A DNA stretch of 23,341 nt from CAZODA01 sp964578485 (GTDB taxonomy: Bacteria > Bacteroidota > Bacteroidia > Bacteroidales > Marinilabiliaceae). Each line of letters begins with the position of its first letter. The first letter of the stretch is position 1. Of this stretch, positions 1 through 7,794 are shown in pieces. The translations under genes were made by a program, and so were the position numbers. The notes under the pieces are model-generated. The model was not told the origin of the DNA. It ran no database searches and saw only the letters and a program-made list of their open reading frames with translations. The stretch is taken from NCBI GenBank assembly GCA_964578485.1, contig CAZODA010000049.1, positions 1-23,341 of the forward strand. Direction: 5' to 3'.

Positions 1-85
1 ATAGTGGGGAAATCTAATTGCCAAAATATGCGGGTTTTTATTTGCCGATTACAGGACCGGTAACAATTGGGAAGTTATTGTATTT

Positions 86-1183
86 TTAAAACCATTTTTT
101 TCGTTTAAAATACATGACCATTACAGAAAACAGGGAAATAATGATAAACCATATTCCAAGGTAGCCATATTTCCATTTTAATTCGGGCATATTAAAAAAG
201 TTCATTCCATAAACTCCTGTAATAAATGTGAGCGGTATAAAAATAGTGGCTACTATTGTAAGAGTTTTCATAATTTGATTCATACGATGCCCTTGCATGG
301 AAAAGAAAAGGTTGGTAGAGCTTTCAAGTGATGTAAAAATCATATCACAACTATCAATTAAAGTAAGGCACAAATCTTTAATTTCCATAAAATATTTCAG
401 ATGTCTTTTTTCTACATGTCTGCATTCTCCGCGCTCTACCATGCGAGTAAACTCCTTAATTGGCAGTATTGATTTTTTTATAAAATGGACAAATTTTTTA
501 TGATTTTCAATTATCACCAAAGTATCGGGTGAAGGGTCTTTAGTGGGATCAGTAAAATCAAATTTCCCCATCCCTTCATCAAGTTTGTTCAATGTTTTAA
601 AATAATTATCAAGTACCGATTCCAGCATAGCATATAAGAGATAATCGGCCGGCCGCTCTCTTAGTATTCCTTTACTTTCAATTAATCTATATCGTAAATG
701 ATCAAAGAAATCAGCTTTTCTTTCTTGAAAAGAAATCAGAAAATTAGGGCCAAAAACAAAGCTTATTTGCTCTGTGATCATATTGTCTTCTGAAGGGATA
801 ATAGACTTCAAGGTTAAAAAGGAATAGCTTTCATACTCTTGGTACTTAGGTCTTTGATTAACATCAAGGATGTCTTGAATTGCAATATTGTGAATGCCTT
901 GTTTTTCACAAACCGAAACAATAGTTTCTATATCATTCAGTCCATATATATTTAACCAATAATAATCTTCATTATTTTCAAAAACACCAATCTGCTCAGT
1001 GCTTAGATTTTTGTTAACTACACATTTGTCTTTGTTATACACATAAAGCTCAATATTTGCTTCAGCGCTATCGGATTTTCCCGTAAAAACATATTTCTTC
1101 GGGTCATCTTTTTTCCTATTAAGAAGAGATACATACGATAATGGCTTCAAAAAATCTTTCCTAATATTATGTTTTAGTTTCAT
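86..1183 (-). CDS. corA: CorA-family Mg2+/divalent cation transport protein
   Basis: A 365-residue protein matching the CorA family of pentameric inner-membrane Mg2+ (sometimes Co2+/Ni2+) channels. The C-terminus carries the family signature GMN at residues 326-328, in the context VYGMNF. It closes the first of two transmembrane helices (about 304-325); the second is about 341-358, followed by a basic tail (KRKKWF). The N-terminal ~290 residues form the soluble cytoplasmic funnel, with family-like stretches such as DILDVNQRPKYQEYESYSF. The length is normal for CorA and the frame is intact. Its ATG is 92 bases downstream of the stop of the AraC-type regulator on the same strand, so co-transcription is possible, but no shared function is implied. 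I see no convincing terminator in the 85 bases after the stop. The family assignment is firm; the ion is not determined by sequence. Confidence 0.95.
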   Translation of the reverse strand: MKLKHNIRKDFLKPLSYVSLLNRKKDDPKKYVFTGKSDSAEANIELYVYNKDKCVVNKNLSTEQIGVFENNEDYYWLNIYGLNDIETIVSVCEKQGIHNIAIQDILDVNQRPKYQEYESYSFLTLKSIIPSEDNMITEQISFVFGPNFLISFQERKADFFDHLRYRLIESKGILRERPADYLLYAMLESVLDNYFKTLNKLDEGMGKFDFTDPTKDPSPDTLVIIENHKKFVHFIKKSILPIKEFTRMVERGECRHVEKRHLKYFMEIKDLCLTLIDSCDMIFTSLESSTNLFFSMQGHRMNQIMKTLTIVATIFIPLTFITGVYGMNFFNMPELKWKYGYLGIWFIIISLFSVMVMYFKRKKWF

Positions 1184-1275
1184 AGAATTTTGATTGATCT
1201 GTTAATTGCTGAAAATTAATAAATTAAATAATGTTTCAGAATAAAAAAACAGAATAAAAATCCCTCAAAAAATTT

Positions 1276-2388
1276 TCATTGATCAGAATTTTTAAATGCT
1301 CTATTCATCGATAAGACAGAGCCAAATCCTGACATTTCAGCTAAGTCGGCTTTACAAATATCAGGATTTTTGGCAAGTAACATTTTCGCATGTTTTACCC
1401 GATAGCTATTAACAAAGCATGAAAAATTTTGCTTGAAGTCATTATTAATTATCATTGACACATAGGTCCTATTGGTTCCGATAACACGGGCTACTTCCCA
1501 AATTGTAAGATTTTTATTTAAATAAACTTTTTCTTCATTAAACAAGCTTTCTACATTTTGTTTTATAATTACAAGATGATCAGGAGTTGCTTCACCAGCG
1601 GAAACTTCCTTTTCTTTACACAATTTATCTTCTTTAATATCAACAATAACCGAACCTTGCATATTTCCTAACCATCCAATTACAAAAAGCATTATTGAAA
1701 AAACAATAGAAGGTATTATCAACATTTCTTCTCTATAAATAAAATTCTCTTTCCCAAGAATTGCAAGTATTATACCACCAACTATTGTTATAAAAAGACT
1801 AATATTCAACCAATAGATTTTGTCTAAGCTGTCATTTTCTGTGTTTGCATAATAATTATGAATATTTTTTTTGTTTTTACTTACGATATCAATTGATAAC
1901 CATATATATATCAATCCTTGTAAAATAAAAATCAACCTGCAGATAGAATAAATGGTTTTTTGATACAAAAAAACACCCGATAATTTTACATCTGAAATCA
2001 AGTAATGATAAAGGTAGTCCAAATGCTCTTCTTTACTCATTAACAACAGGCCGGCACCATAAAGAATAAACATCAATACGGGAGGCAAAAAATACAAACT
2101 ATGCTTTTTGAAAGACAGGGAATAATCAACAGTTAATAAGCGGATATACACATAATACATTGGGCAAAGCATAAGGGAAAACAAATGATAAAAAGGATCT
2201 GCGAAATGATATATGTCGGGAAGAGGAAGAAAGTAAAAAAGATGAGTCAAATACAGCAGAAAGGCAATCAGCATAAATTTCCCAAGGAAAATTTTTGGCA
2301 CATTTCCTTTACCCCTATTAGTGCAAAGAACAATGCACCAAAACAAGGTAACATAAACAGGATTTAACAACAACAATAAATTCAACAT
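1276..2388 (-). CDS. Membrane-anchored AraC-family transcriptional regulator
   Basis: A 370-residue protein with an N-terminal integral membrane half (residues ~1-245, about seven hydrophobic helices) joined by a charged linker (~250-268, rich in K, E and D) to a C-terminal AraC-type double helix-turn-helix (~280-370). The DNA-binding half shows LTIWEVARVIGTNRTYVS (first HTH), the linker FVNSYRVKHAKMLL, and LAEMSGFGSVLSMNRAFK (second HTH). This architecture is common in Bacteroidota, where the membrane part is assumed to sense a ligand or envelope signal. The protein stops six residues after the second HTH core, so the usual TPSEYR-like tail is absent. It is divergent from the large secreted-protein gene pair, and the shared upstream region holds two direct repeats with AraC-like spacing, so those genes are the likely target (inference). 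The ATG at 2388 begins directly with a hydrophobic stretch. Confidence 0.88.
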   Translation of the reverse strand: MLNLLLLLNPVYVTLFWCIVLCTNRGKGNVPKIFLGKFMLIAFLLYLTHLFYFLPLPDIYHFADPFYHLFSLMLCPMYYVYIRLLTVDYSLSFKKHSLYFLPPVLMFILYGAGLLLMSKEEHLDYLYHYLISDVKLSGVFLYQKTIYSICRLIFILQGLIYIWLSIDIVSKNKKNIHNYYANTENDSLDKIYWLNISLFITIVGGIILAILGKENFIYREEMLIIPSIVFSIMLFVIGWLGNMQGSVIVDIKEDKLCKEKEVSAGEATPDHLVIIKQNVESLFNEEKVYLNKNLTIWEVARVIGTNRTYVSMIINNDFKQNFSCFVNSYRVKHAKMLLAKNPDICKADLAEMSGFGSVLSMNRAFKNSDQ

Positions 2389-2519
2389 CTTTTCTTTTTA
2401 TAAGCGAATTTTTTAAATATATCAAAAAACAAGTTAAGATCCTTTCTATTGATCAATTCTCCCTTCGGTCATTCGGATTATCACTTCTATCTACAAATTT
2501 AAAATAATAGATCAAGGTT

Positions 2520-2551
2520 TTTACCTTTTGAGCATAATATTTACCTTTTGA
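2520..2551 (+). promoter_or_regulatory. Two 12-bp direct repeats, candidate AraC-type binding sites
   Basis: TTTACCTTTTGA occurs perfectly at 2520-2531 and again at 2540-2551, a 20-bp period, or about two turns of DNA. AraC-family proteins characteristically bind direct half-sites spaced about two helical turns apart. The pair lies between the divergent membrane AraC-type regulator and the secreted beta-helix gene. The proximal copy ends 23 bp before the TAATTTTG element, where an activator could contact RNA polymerase. The repeat and spacing are seen directly; the binding protein is inferred. Confidence 0.6.
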
Positions 2552-2574
2552 AACATCAAGTAAAAAACATCATT

Positions 2575-2582
2575 TAATTTTG
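2575..2582 (+). promoter_or_regulatory. Bacteroidetes-type -7 element for the secreted-protein genes
   Basis: TAATTTTG matches the Bacteroidetes housekeeping -7 consensus TAnnTTTG. There is no TTG at the ideal -33 distance: the nearest TTTTG ends 24 bp upstream, inside the proximal direct repeat. That suits an activator-dependent promoter. Transcription would start near 2587-2590, too close to the possible GTG start at 2592 and leaving about 30 nt before the ATG at 2619. Confidence 0.5.
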
Positions 2583-2618
2583 CTTTAAATAGTGTTATTA
2601 AGCTTAATCTCTAAGGAT

Positions 2619-5600
2619 ATGAAACGATATTTTTTACTTCTTTTTGTTTTTATTTTTTGTTTTAAGGCAAATGCAACTGATGTATCCGGAAATATTAATA
2701 CTAATACTGTTTGGACAGCTGCAAACAGTCCTTATGTTGTAACAGCATCAGTTACAGTGTTAGCCGGCATCAACTTAAGCATTGAAAGTGGTGTTGAGGT
2801 GCGTTTTGCAGCGGGCACCAACTTAGTTGTTCGAGGCACGTTAAATGCGTCTAATGTTGTTTTCACTTCAAATACAACAACAAATCCGGCAGCATGGGGT
2901 GCTATTTATTTTGATGCAGGATCAACAGCGAATTTAAGTGATATTAATATCATGTATGCTGATACTCCAATCAGGCTGCGTGGTGTTTGTGATTTTAATT
3001 TGAGTGGAGAAAGCAATTTCAGCAGTAATCTTTATCAACATATATTTTTAGAAGTATCGAATATTAATGCAGACTTTCATCTTCCTTTAATTCCCTATCC
3101 TTATAAATCAAATGGTAACAATGTTACTAATAGTGCAAAGCTTTCCATTGCTGCAGGCAACATTCTGAAATTTGCCAATGGAGCAGCTTTAAGTGTAAAT
3201 GAAGGTTCACTTGAAGCTTTAGGCAGCGAAGAAAAACCCATTATTTTTACTTCGGTACGCGATGAGGAAGTTGGTGGCTATACTGAAGCAGGTGGTGTTG
3301 CACCCGATTTGTGGTGGGGTATAATTTTAAATTCAGGTGATGAAAACACAAACAAACTCAGCTATTGCAGTATTAAATATGGTGGATATAGGTATTATAG
3401 TTCAGACGAGGTTCACCGTTCAGGTATCAGGTTAGGAACTAATGCCGGAGTTACTATCAGCAATTGTAAGATAGAACAAGCAAGAAGGGCTTTATATTTA
3501 GGAAGTGGCTCAAAAGTAAAGCTTATTGAATCAAACATTCATGGAACAAGTTATCCTATTGCAATGCGTGCTGATGCTTCTTTAGAAGTAACAAACTGTG
3601 AAATTGACTTTACAGGTACTGAGTATCATGCCATTTTTCTTGCAGGAGGTGAAAATATAACTTCAAATGCACATTTAAAGATCATAGCTTTTAATAATGC
3701 ATCAAATATGGCCTATGCCAATGATAACTGGATAGGAATTCCGGAAGACTTAAGTATGACCATAGATCCCGGAGTTGTAATAAAAGGCTTTAGCCATTCT
3801 GCATATTTTTTTGTATATGGTAAAATTACTGCCAATGGAACAGAAGCAAATCCCATTATATTCACTTCTATCCATGATGATAATTATGGAAGTCCTTCAG
3901 ATAGTAATAATAATGGTGTTACAACATCTCCTTCTTTACCGAATTGGGGAGGCATAATTTTTCATTCGAGTTCAGACAATGCATCCTCCCTAAGCTATTG
4001 CAACTTTTATTATACCAATCGTTCAAACGGTATAAGTTTTCTTGACCAAACTGTTTATCCAAACTCGGTATTAACATTTTTCAATGTATCACCGATGGTT
4101 GAAAATTGTATTTTCAATGAATGTAACCATGGTGTAAAAGCTTATGGGACTTCCTCTCCCTTAATTAGCAATTGCTTTTTTGAAAATATAAAAATAACTC
4201 CTATTGCTTTTAATGCTTCTGCACATCCGATTTTAGACAACAATACCTGGGGAGATAATATCAAATATCGTGCTTTGGGCTTATTGGGACAAAATACTGG
4301 TCATAGCGGTAAAATAAGTAAAATTGACGATGCCGGATATACAAATATAAGTTATTTACTATTAGACCATTGGACCATTCTTGAAGATGTTAATGTAGAG
4401 ATTGACCCCGGAGTAGTAATCAAAGTAAATGACGGCTTACATATTCACGTAAGGGGAGGATTAAAAATAGTAGGTACTGAAAATGAAAGAATTGTATTTA
4501 CCGAAAGACGTGACGATAATTACGGTTCACCAGCCGACCTTGAAAGTGATGGTAATGCCACATCTCCGGCTGTTAACAGATGGGGTGGCGTCTGCTATTA
4601 TTATAGCTGCGACAAGGAATTCAGTCAAATAAATTATGCGGATTTCCGTTACGGAGGAGCCGGCGGACTAAGGAGCAGTTACACATATACCACGGGGGTT
4701 AATCCTCTAAGCAATGCTGCCACTATTCATAACACATCGCGTTCGGGAGTTTTAACATTTTCGCGTACTGCAATAAACACTCAGAACACCACCTTTTTTA
4801 CCTGTGGGCACGGATTGGCTTTTTATGGACCTGAGGCAACAGGCTTAATTAAAAACGTTAAAATAGAACAAAGCGATTATTATCCTATTATCCAAACCTG
4901 GTCTGCAAAGCCCGATTTTGATAATTTACAACTTTTAAACAATGCTTATCAGGGTGTGTTCCTAATAGATAGTAAAATAAATTATAATACTACCCTAAGC
5001 AAAACCGCAGGAATATCCGGAAGTAATGATATGTCAAATGCGGTTTATCTTTTGTCAGATACTGAAATTGAAGACGGCTGCATAGTTGAAGTTAATCCTG
5101 GATTAATATTTAAACATGTTGGCAATTACGGCATTACCGTAAAAGGAACTTTAAAGCTTAATGGAACTAAAGAAGAACATATCACCATAACTTCAGTACA
5201 CGACGATTCGCAAGGAGGCGACACCAATAATAATGGAAATGCCACTTCTCCGGCCAAAGGAAATTGGGCTTATTATGCTCATGGTATAAGCTTCGACAAC
5301 AGTCAATACGATAATATAATAAAGTACACCGATCTTGCTTATACAAGAAATGGAATTCGACTTTTAAATTCAAAGGCTGCGATTCAGGATTGTAGAATAG
5401 AACAATGCTCTAATAAAGGGGTAACTATTGAGGGAACTTCTAATGTAAACATTCAACGAACAGCCTTCAATAATTTGGAAGTACCCATACGTAAAACAGC
5501 TTTTTCAACCGCTCAATTACATGATGGAAATTCTGCATCAAATGTTAGCTATATGGGCATTGAGCTTATAGGCGAAACTTTTAATACAAGCGAAACACTT

Positions 5601-7694
5601 CCTCTATACAATTTTGCCGGTTATCCTGATATTACATATTGGTTGACAGCTACACTAACTGTGGGTGCAGGTACAACATTTACCATACCCGAAGGAGCAA
5701 GTTTTAAATTTTGGAATGGAGGAACCTCAACCCCAAATCCTTGTATAAATGTTTTGGGAAGGCTTGAAGTAAATGGTACAGTTGATAAACCTGTAATAAT
5801 AACCGATCAACGGGAAGACTCCTATGGGTCACCACTTGATTTTAATCAAGATGGAACTGTAACACAAAATTACAGCCGTCATAACAGAACTTTCATAAGT
5901 TTCAATAACAGCTCAGAGGGTGATATCAATCACCTGATATTAAAAAGCAATGGCTATGGCGTAAGCATTACAGGAGCCTCTCCGATATTAAAAAATATAC
6001 TCTTCGACAATTTAGCTTACGGCGTATCAATGACTGGGATTGAATCGGCACCAATAATTGAAGATTGTATATTTAATAATACTACCTATCCTCTTGAAAC
6101 CTCCCTACTCTGCTTTCCTGCTTCTTTGGCAGGAAACACCTTCACCGGTTCATCATATAAAGGGATAAAAATACCTGCAGAAACTTTAAACCAAAATGCA
6201 AGTCTCTGCGCTCGTCCTTTTGGCGAAATGGAGAATGCACCCTATATTTTTGAGAATTTTATTGTTAATGCAGAACTTACAATTGAGCCCGGTGTGAAAT
6301 GCAAATTTTTGGACTCAAAAAACATTACAGTAAACCGATGGATGAAGGCGATAGGAACAACAGAAAAACCTATAGTTTTCACCTCCATACGTGATGATTA
6401 TTATGGTGGCGACACCAATGCCGATGGCACAGCTTCATCAGCGACAGGGTCACACTGGAACGGGATAATATTTTCGGATCCTTCGATTGATGCCGATTGC
6501 ATTTTACAAAATGTAATTATTAAGAACGCTTATGAAGCTGTAACAACCAACAATGCAAGTCCAACAATCGACAAGGTTACTTTTTATACTAACAGAAATG
6601 CCATCCATGCAGTTGGCGCTTCAAACCCGGTAATAAGCAATTGCGATTTTGTTGGTCAAAGTCAACGTGCTGTAAACAATGTAAACCAATCATTTAATAT
6701 AAATGCAACAAATTGCTGGTGGGGAAGTCCTGAAGGTCCGGTTATAGCAAATGGTCCCTCAGCAAACCGACAAGCCATTACAGAAAGCGTGAATTTTGAG
6801 CCTTTCCGGGACAATGGTTTAAATCAACCATTAATTGGAGATGTCAGTTCAAATGGAATAATTCAAGCTTATGATGCATCATTAGTTTTACAAGCTTCAG
6901 TAGGTTCTCTAACTCTTGAACCTCATCAAGTACCTGCAGCCGATGTTAGTGGCGATGGTGAAATTACGGCTTATGATGCAACATTGATATTGGAATATGT
7001 GGCAGGTCTGAGAACAAATGTTCCGGGAAGTTTAAAATCATCAAGCGAAGAATCAAGAAGCCCCACAATAATAATTGACCCGATAGAAAATAATGCCGGA
7101 ACAGATATTTTTGTTTCATTAAATTTATCTGATCTACCCACTTCCGTAGGTGTTGATCTATTGCTTAGCTTCAATCCCGAATTATTACAAGCAGTTGAAA
7201 TACTACCCGGCGATTTCGAGGATTTCATGCAAGCCACACGCATCGACAATGATAAAGGATTTATTCGTATAGCAGCATCTTCAATTAACAATAATTCTAA
7301 GGGAACTTGGAATATTGTTCATTTTCGGGTAGGGGAAAATAATGCAGGAAATTTCCAAACTAATGTTTCAGCAGATCTTTTCCGCGTTAATGAAAAAGAT
7401 GAGACAGCTTCAGCCATTAATGGAACAATTTTATACATGGTACCAACAGGATTAGATTTGCAAGCGGAAAAAGGCAAACTGCAATGCTTCCCAAATCCTG
7501 CAAAGGATGTACTATATCTATCTGAAACTATAGAAGGCTCAATTGTTTATATTTATAATGCTGCCGGGATACAGCTTAAAACACTAATACTTAATGACAA
7601 TAAAATTAATGTTAGCTCGCTTAAGAGCGGTATATATTTTATTGGAGTAGAATATAAAGGCAGTTTACAAACAACTAAGTTTTTGAAACAATAA
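2619..7694 (+). CDS. T9SS-exported beta-helix protein with dockerin-like and cohesin-like domains
   Basis: I place the start at ATG 2619, which gives a standard signal peptide (MKRYFLLLFVFIFCFKANA), instead of an in-frame GTG at 2592; the product is then 1691 residues. Residues ~20-1400 are a right-handed parallel beta-helix with many short N-x-N/S-x-C type rungs. They are organised in ~200-residue modules, each opening with a 'tieIdPGvvikf' strand, then a 'P-I-I-F-T-S-x-R-D-D' segment and a calcium-loop-like D-x-N-x-D-G stretch. Residues ~1407-1467 hold a dockerin-like pair of loops, DVSSNGIIQAYD and DVSGDGEITAYD, each followed by a helix. Residues ~1481-1608 resemble a cohesin domain, and ~1624-1691 are a T9SS type A sorting domain (FPNPAKDVLYL, then SSLKSGIYFIGV). 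The protein should be secreted across the outer membrane and surface-attached or released. It lies 100 bases upstream of a second T9SS protein with cohesin-like domains, probably in one transcript. No catalytic domain is visible; a structural, adhesive or polysaccharide-related role is inferred, not shown. Confidence 0.88.
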   Translation: MKRYFLLLFVFIFCFKANATDVSGNINTNTVWTAANSPYVVTASVTVLAGINLSIESGVEVRFAAGTNLVVRGTLNASNVVFTSNTTTNPAAWGAIYFDAGSTANLSDINIMYADTPIRLRGVCDFNLSGESNFSSNLYQHIFLEVSNINADFHLPLIPYPYKSNGNNVTNSAKLSIAAGNILKFANGAALSVNEGSLEALGSEEKPIIFTSVRDEEVGGYTEAGGVAPDLWWGIILNSGDENTNKLSYCSIKYGGYRYYSSDEVHRSGIRLGTNAGVTISNCKIEQARRALYLGSGSKVKLIESNIHGTSYPIAMRADASLEVTNCEIDFTGTEYHAIFLAGGENITSNAHLKIIAFNNASNMAYANDNWIGIPEDLSMTIDPGVVIKGFSHSAYFFVYGKITANGTEANPIIFTSIHDDNYGSPSDSNNNGVTTSPSLPNWGGIIFHSSSDNASSLSYCNFYYTNRSNGISFLDQTVYPNSVLTFFNVSPMVENCIFNECNHGVKAYGTSSPLISNCFFENIKITPIAFNASAHPILDNNTWGDNIKYRALGLLGQNTGHSGKISKIDDAGYTNISYLLLDHWTILEDVNVEIDPGVVIKVNDGLHIHVRGGLKIVGTENERIVFTERRDDNYGSPADLESDGNATSPAVNRWGGVCYYYSCDKEFSQINYADFRYGGAGGLRSSYTYTTGVNPLSNAATIHNTSRSGVLTFSRTAINTQNTTFFTCGHGLAFYGPEATGLIKNVKIEQSDYYPIIQTWSAKPDFDNLQLLNNAYQGVFLIDSKINYNTTLSKTAGISGSNDMSNAVYLLSDTEIEDGCIVEVNPGLIFKHVGNYGITVKGTLKLNGTKEEHITITSVHDDSQGGDTNNNGNATSPAKGNWAYYAHGISFDNSQYDNIIKYTDLAYTRNGIRLLNSKAAIQDCRIEQCSNKGVTIEGTSNVNIQRTAFNNLEVPIRKTAFSTAQLHDGNSASNVSYMGIELIGETFNTSETLPLYNFAGYPDITYWLTATLTVGAGTTFTIPEGASFKFWNGGTSTPNPCINVLGRLEVNGTVDKPVIITDQREDSYGSPLDFNQDGTVTQNYSRHNRTFISFNNSSEGDINHLILKSNGYGVSITGASPILKNILFDNLAYGVSMTGIESAPIIEDCIFNNTTYPLETSLLCFPASLAGNTFTGSSYKGIKIPAETLNQNASLCARPFGEMENAPYIFENFIVNAELTIEPGVKCKFLDSKNITVNRWMKAIGTTEKPIVFTSIRDDYYGGDTNADGTASSATGSHWNGIIFSDPSIDADCILQNVIIKNAYEAVTTNNASPTIDKVTFYTNRNAIHAVGASNPVISNCDFVGQSQRAVNNVNQSFNINATNCWWGSPEGPVIANGPSANRQAITESVNFEPFRDNGLNQPLIGDVSSNGIIQAYDASLVLQASVGSLTLEPHQVPAADVSGDGEITAYDATLILEYVAGLRTNVPGSLKSSSEESRSPTIIIDPIENNAGTDIFVSLNLSDLPTSVGVDLLLSFNPELLQAVEILPGDFEDFMQATRIDNDKGFIRIAASSINNNSKGTWNIVHFRVGENNAGNFQTNVSADLFRVNEKDETASAINGTILYMVPTGLDLQAEKGKLQCFPNPAKDVLYLSETIEGSIVYIYNAAGIQLKTLILNDNKINVSSLKSGIYFIGVEYKGSLQTTKFLKQ
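3231..6470 (+). repeat. Six ~200-residue super-repeats inside the beta-helix protein
   Basis: Diverged copies of one module recur in frame. The conserved P-I-I-F-T-S-x-R-D-D segment (variants include IVFTERRDD and ITITSVHDD) begins near 3237, 3852, 4488, 5178, 5790 and 6369, spacings of about 205, 212, 230, 204 and 193 residues. Five copies continue into an acidic loop such as DSNNNG, DLESDG, DTNNNG, DFNQDG or DTNADG and then usually T/S-S-P and W-x-G. The first copy (near 3250) has lost the loop acids. This is protein-level internal duplication; the DNA copies have diverged. Confidence 0.8.
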
Positions 7695-7794
7695 ATAGTT
7701 AATCAATTTTCTTTTATTAAGAGTTAAAATCAAAGTTGAAAATTTTTAAAGAGTGCAAAAATTGATTACTCAAAAACTTGAAAAGTAAAATGAA

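Noticed and set aside
2448..2457. ATTGATCAAT palindrome in the divergent control region as an operator
   Set aside because: A 10-bp AT-rich palindrome is expected by chance in such DNA and has no second copy; the direct repeats at 2520-2551 are a stronger candidate.
2592..2618. GTG start and nine-residue extension of the beta-helix protein
   Set aside because: It would place a charged segment before a good signal peptide and lies at or near the predicted transcription start; the ATG at 2619 fits better.
7695..7794. Separate promoter or terminator between the two T9SS genes
   Set aside because: No TAnnTTTG element is found, and the only inverted match (AATTTTC / GAAAATT) has a long loop and AT-only pairing over most of the stem.
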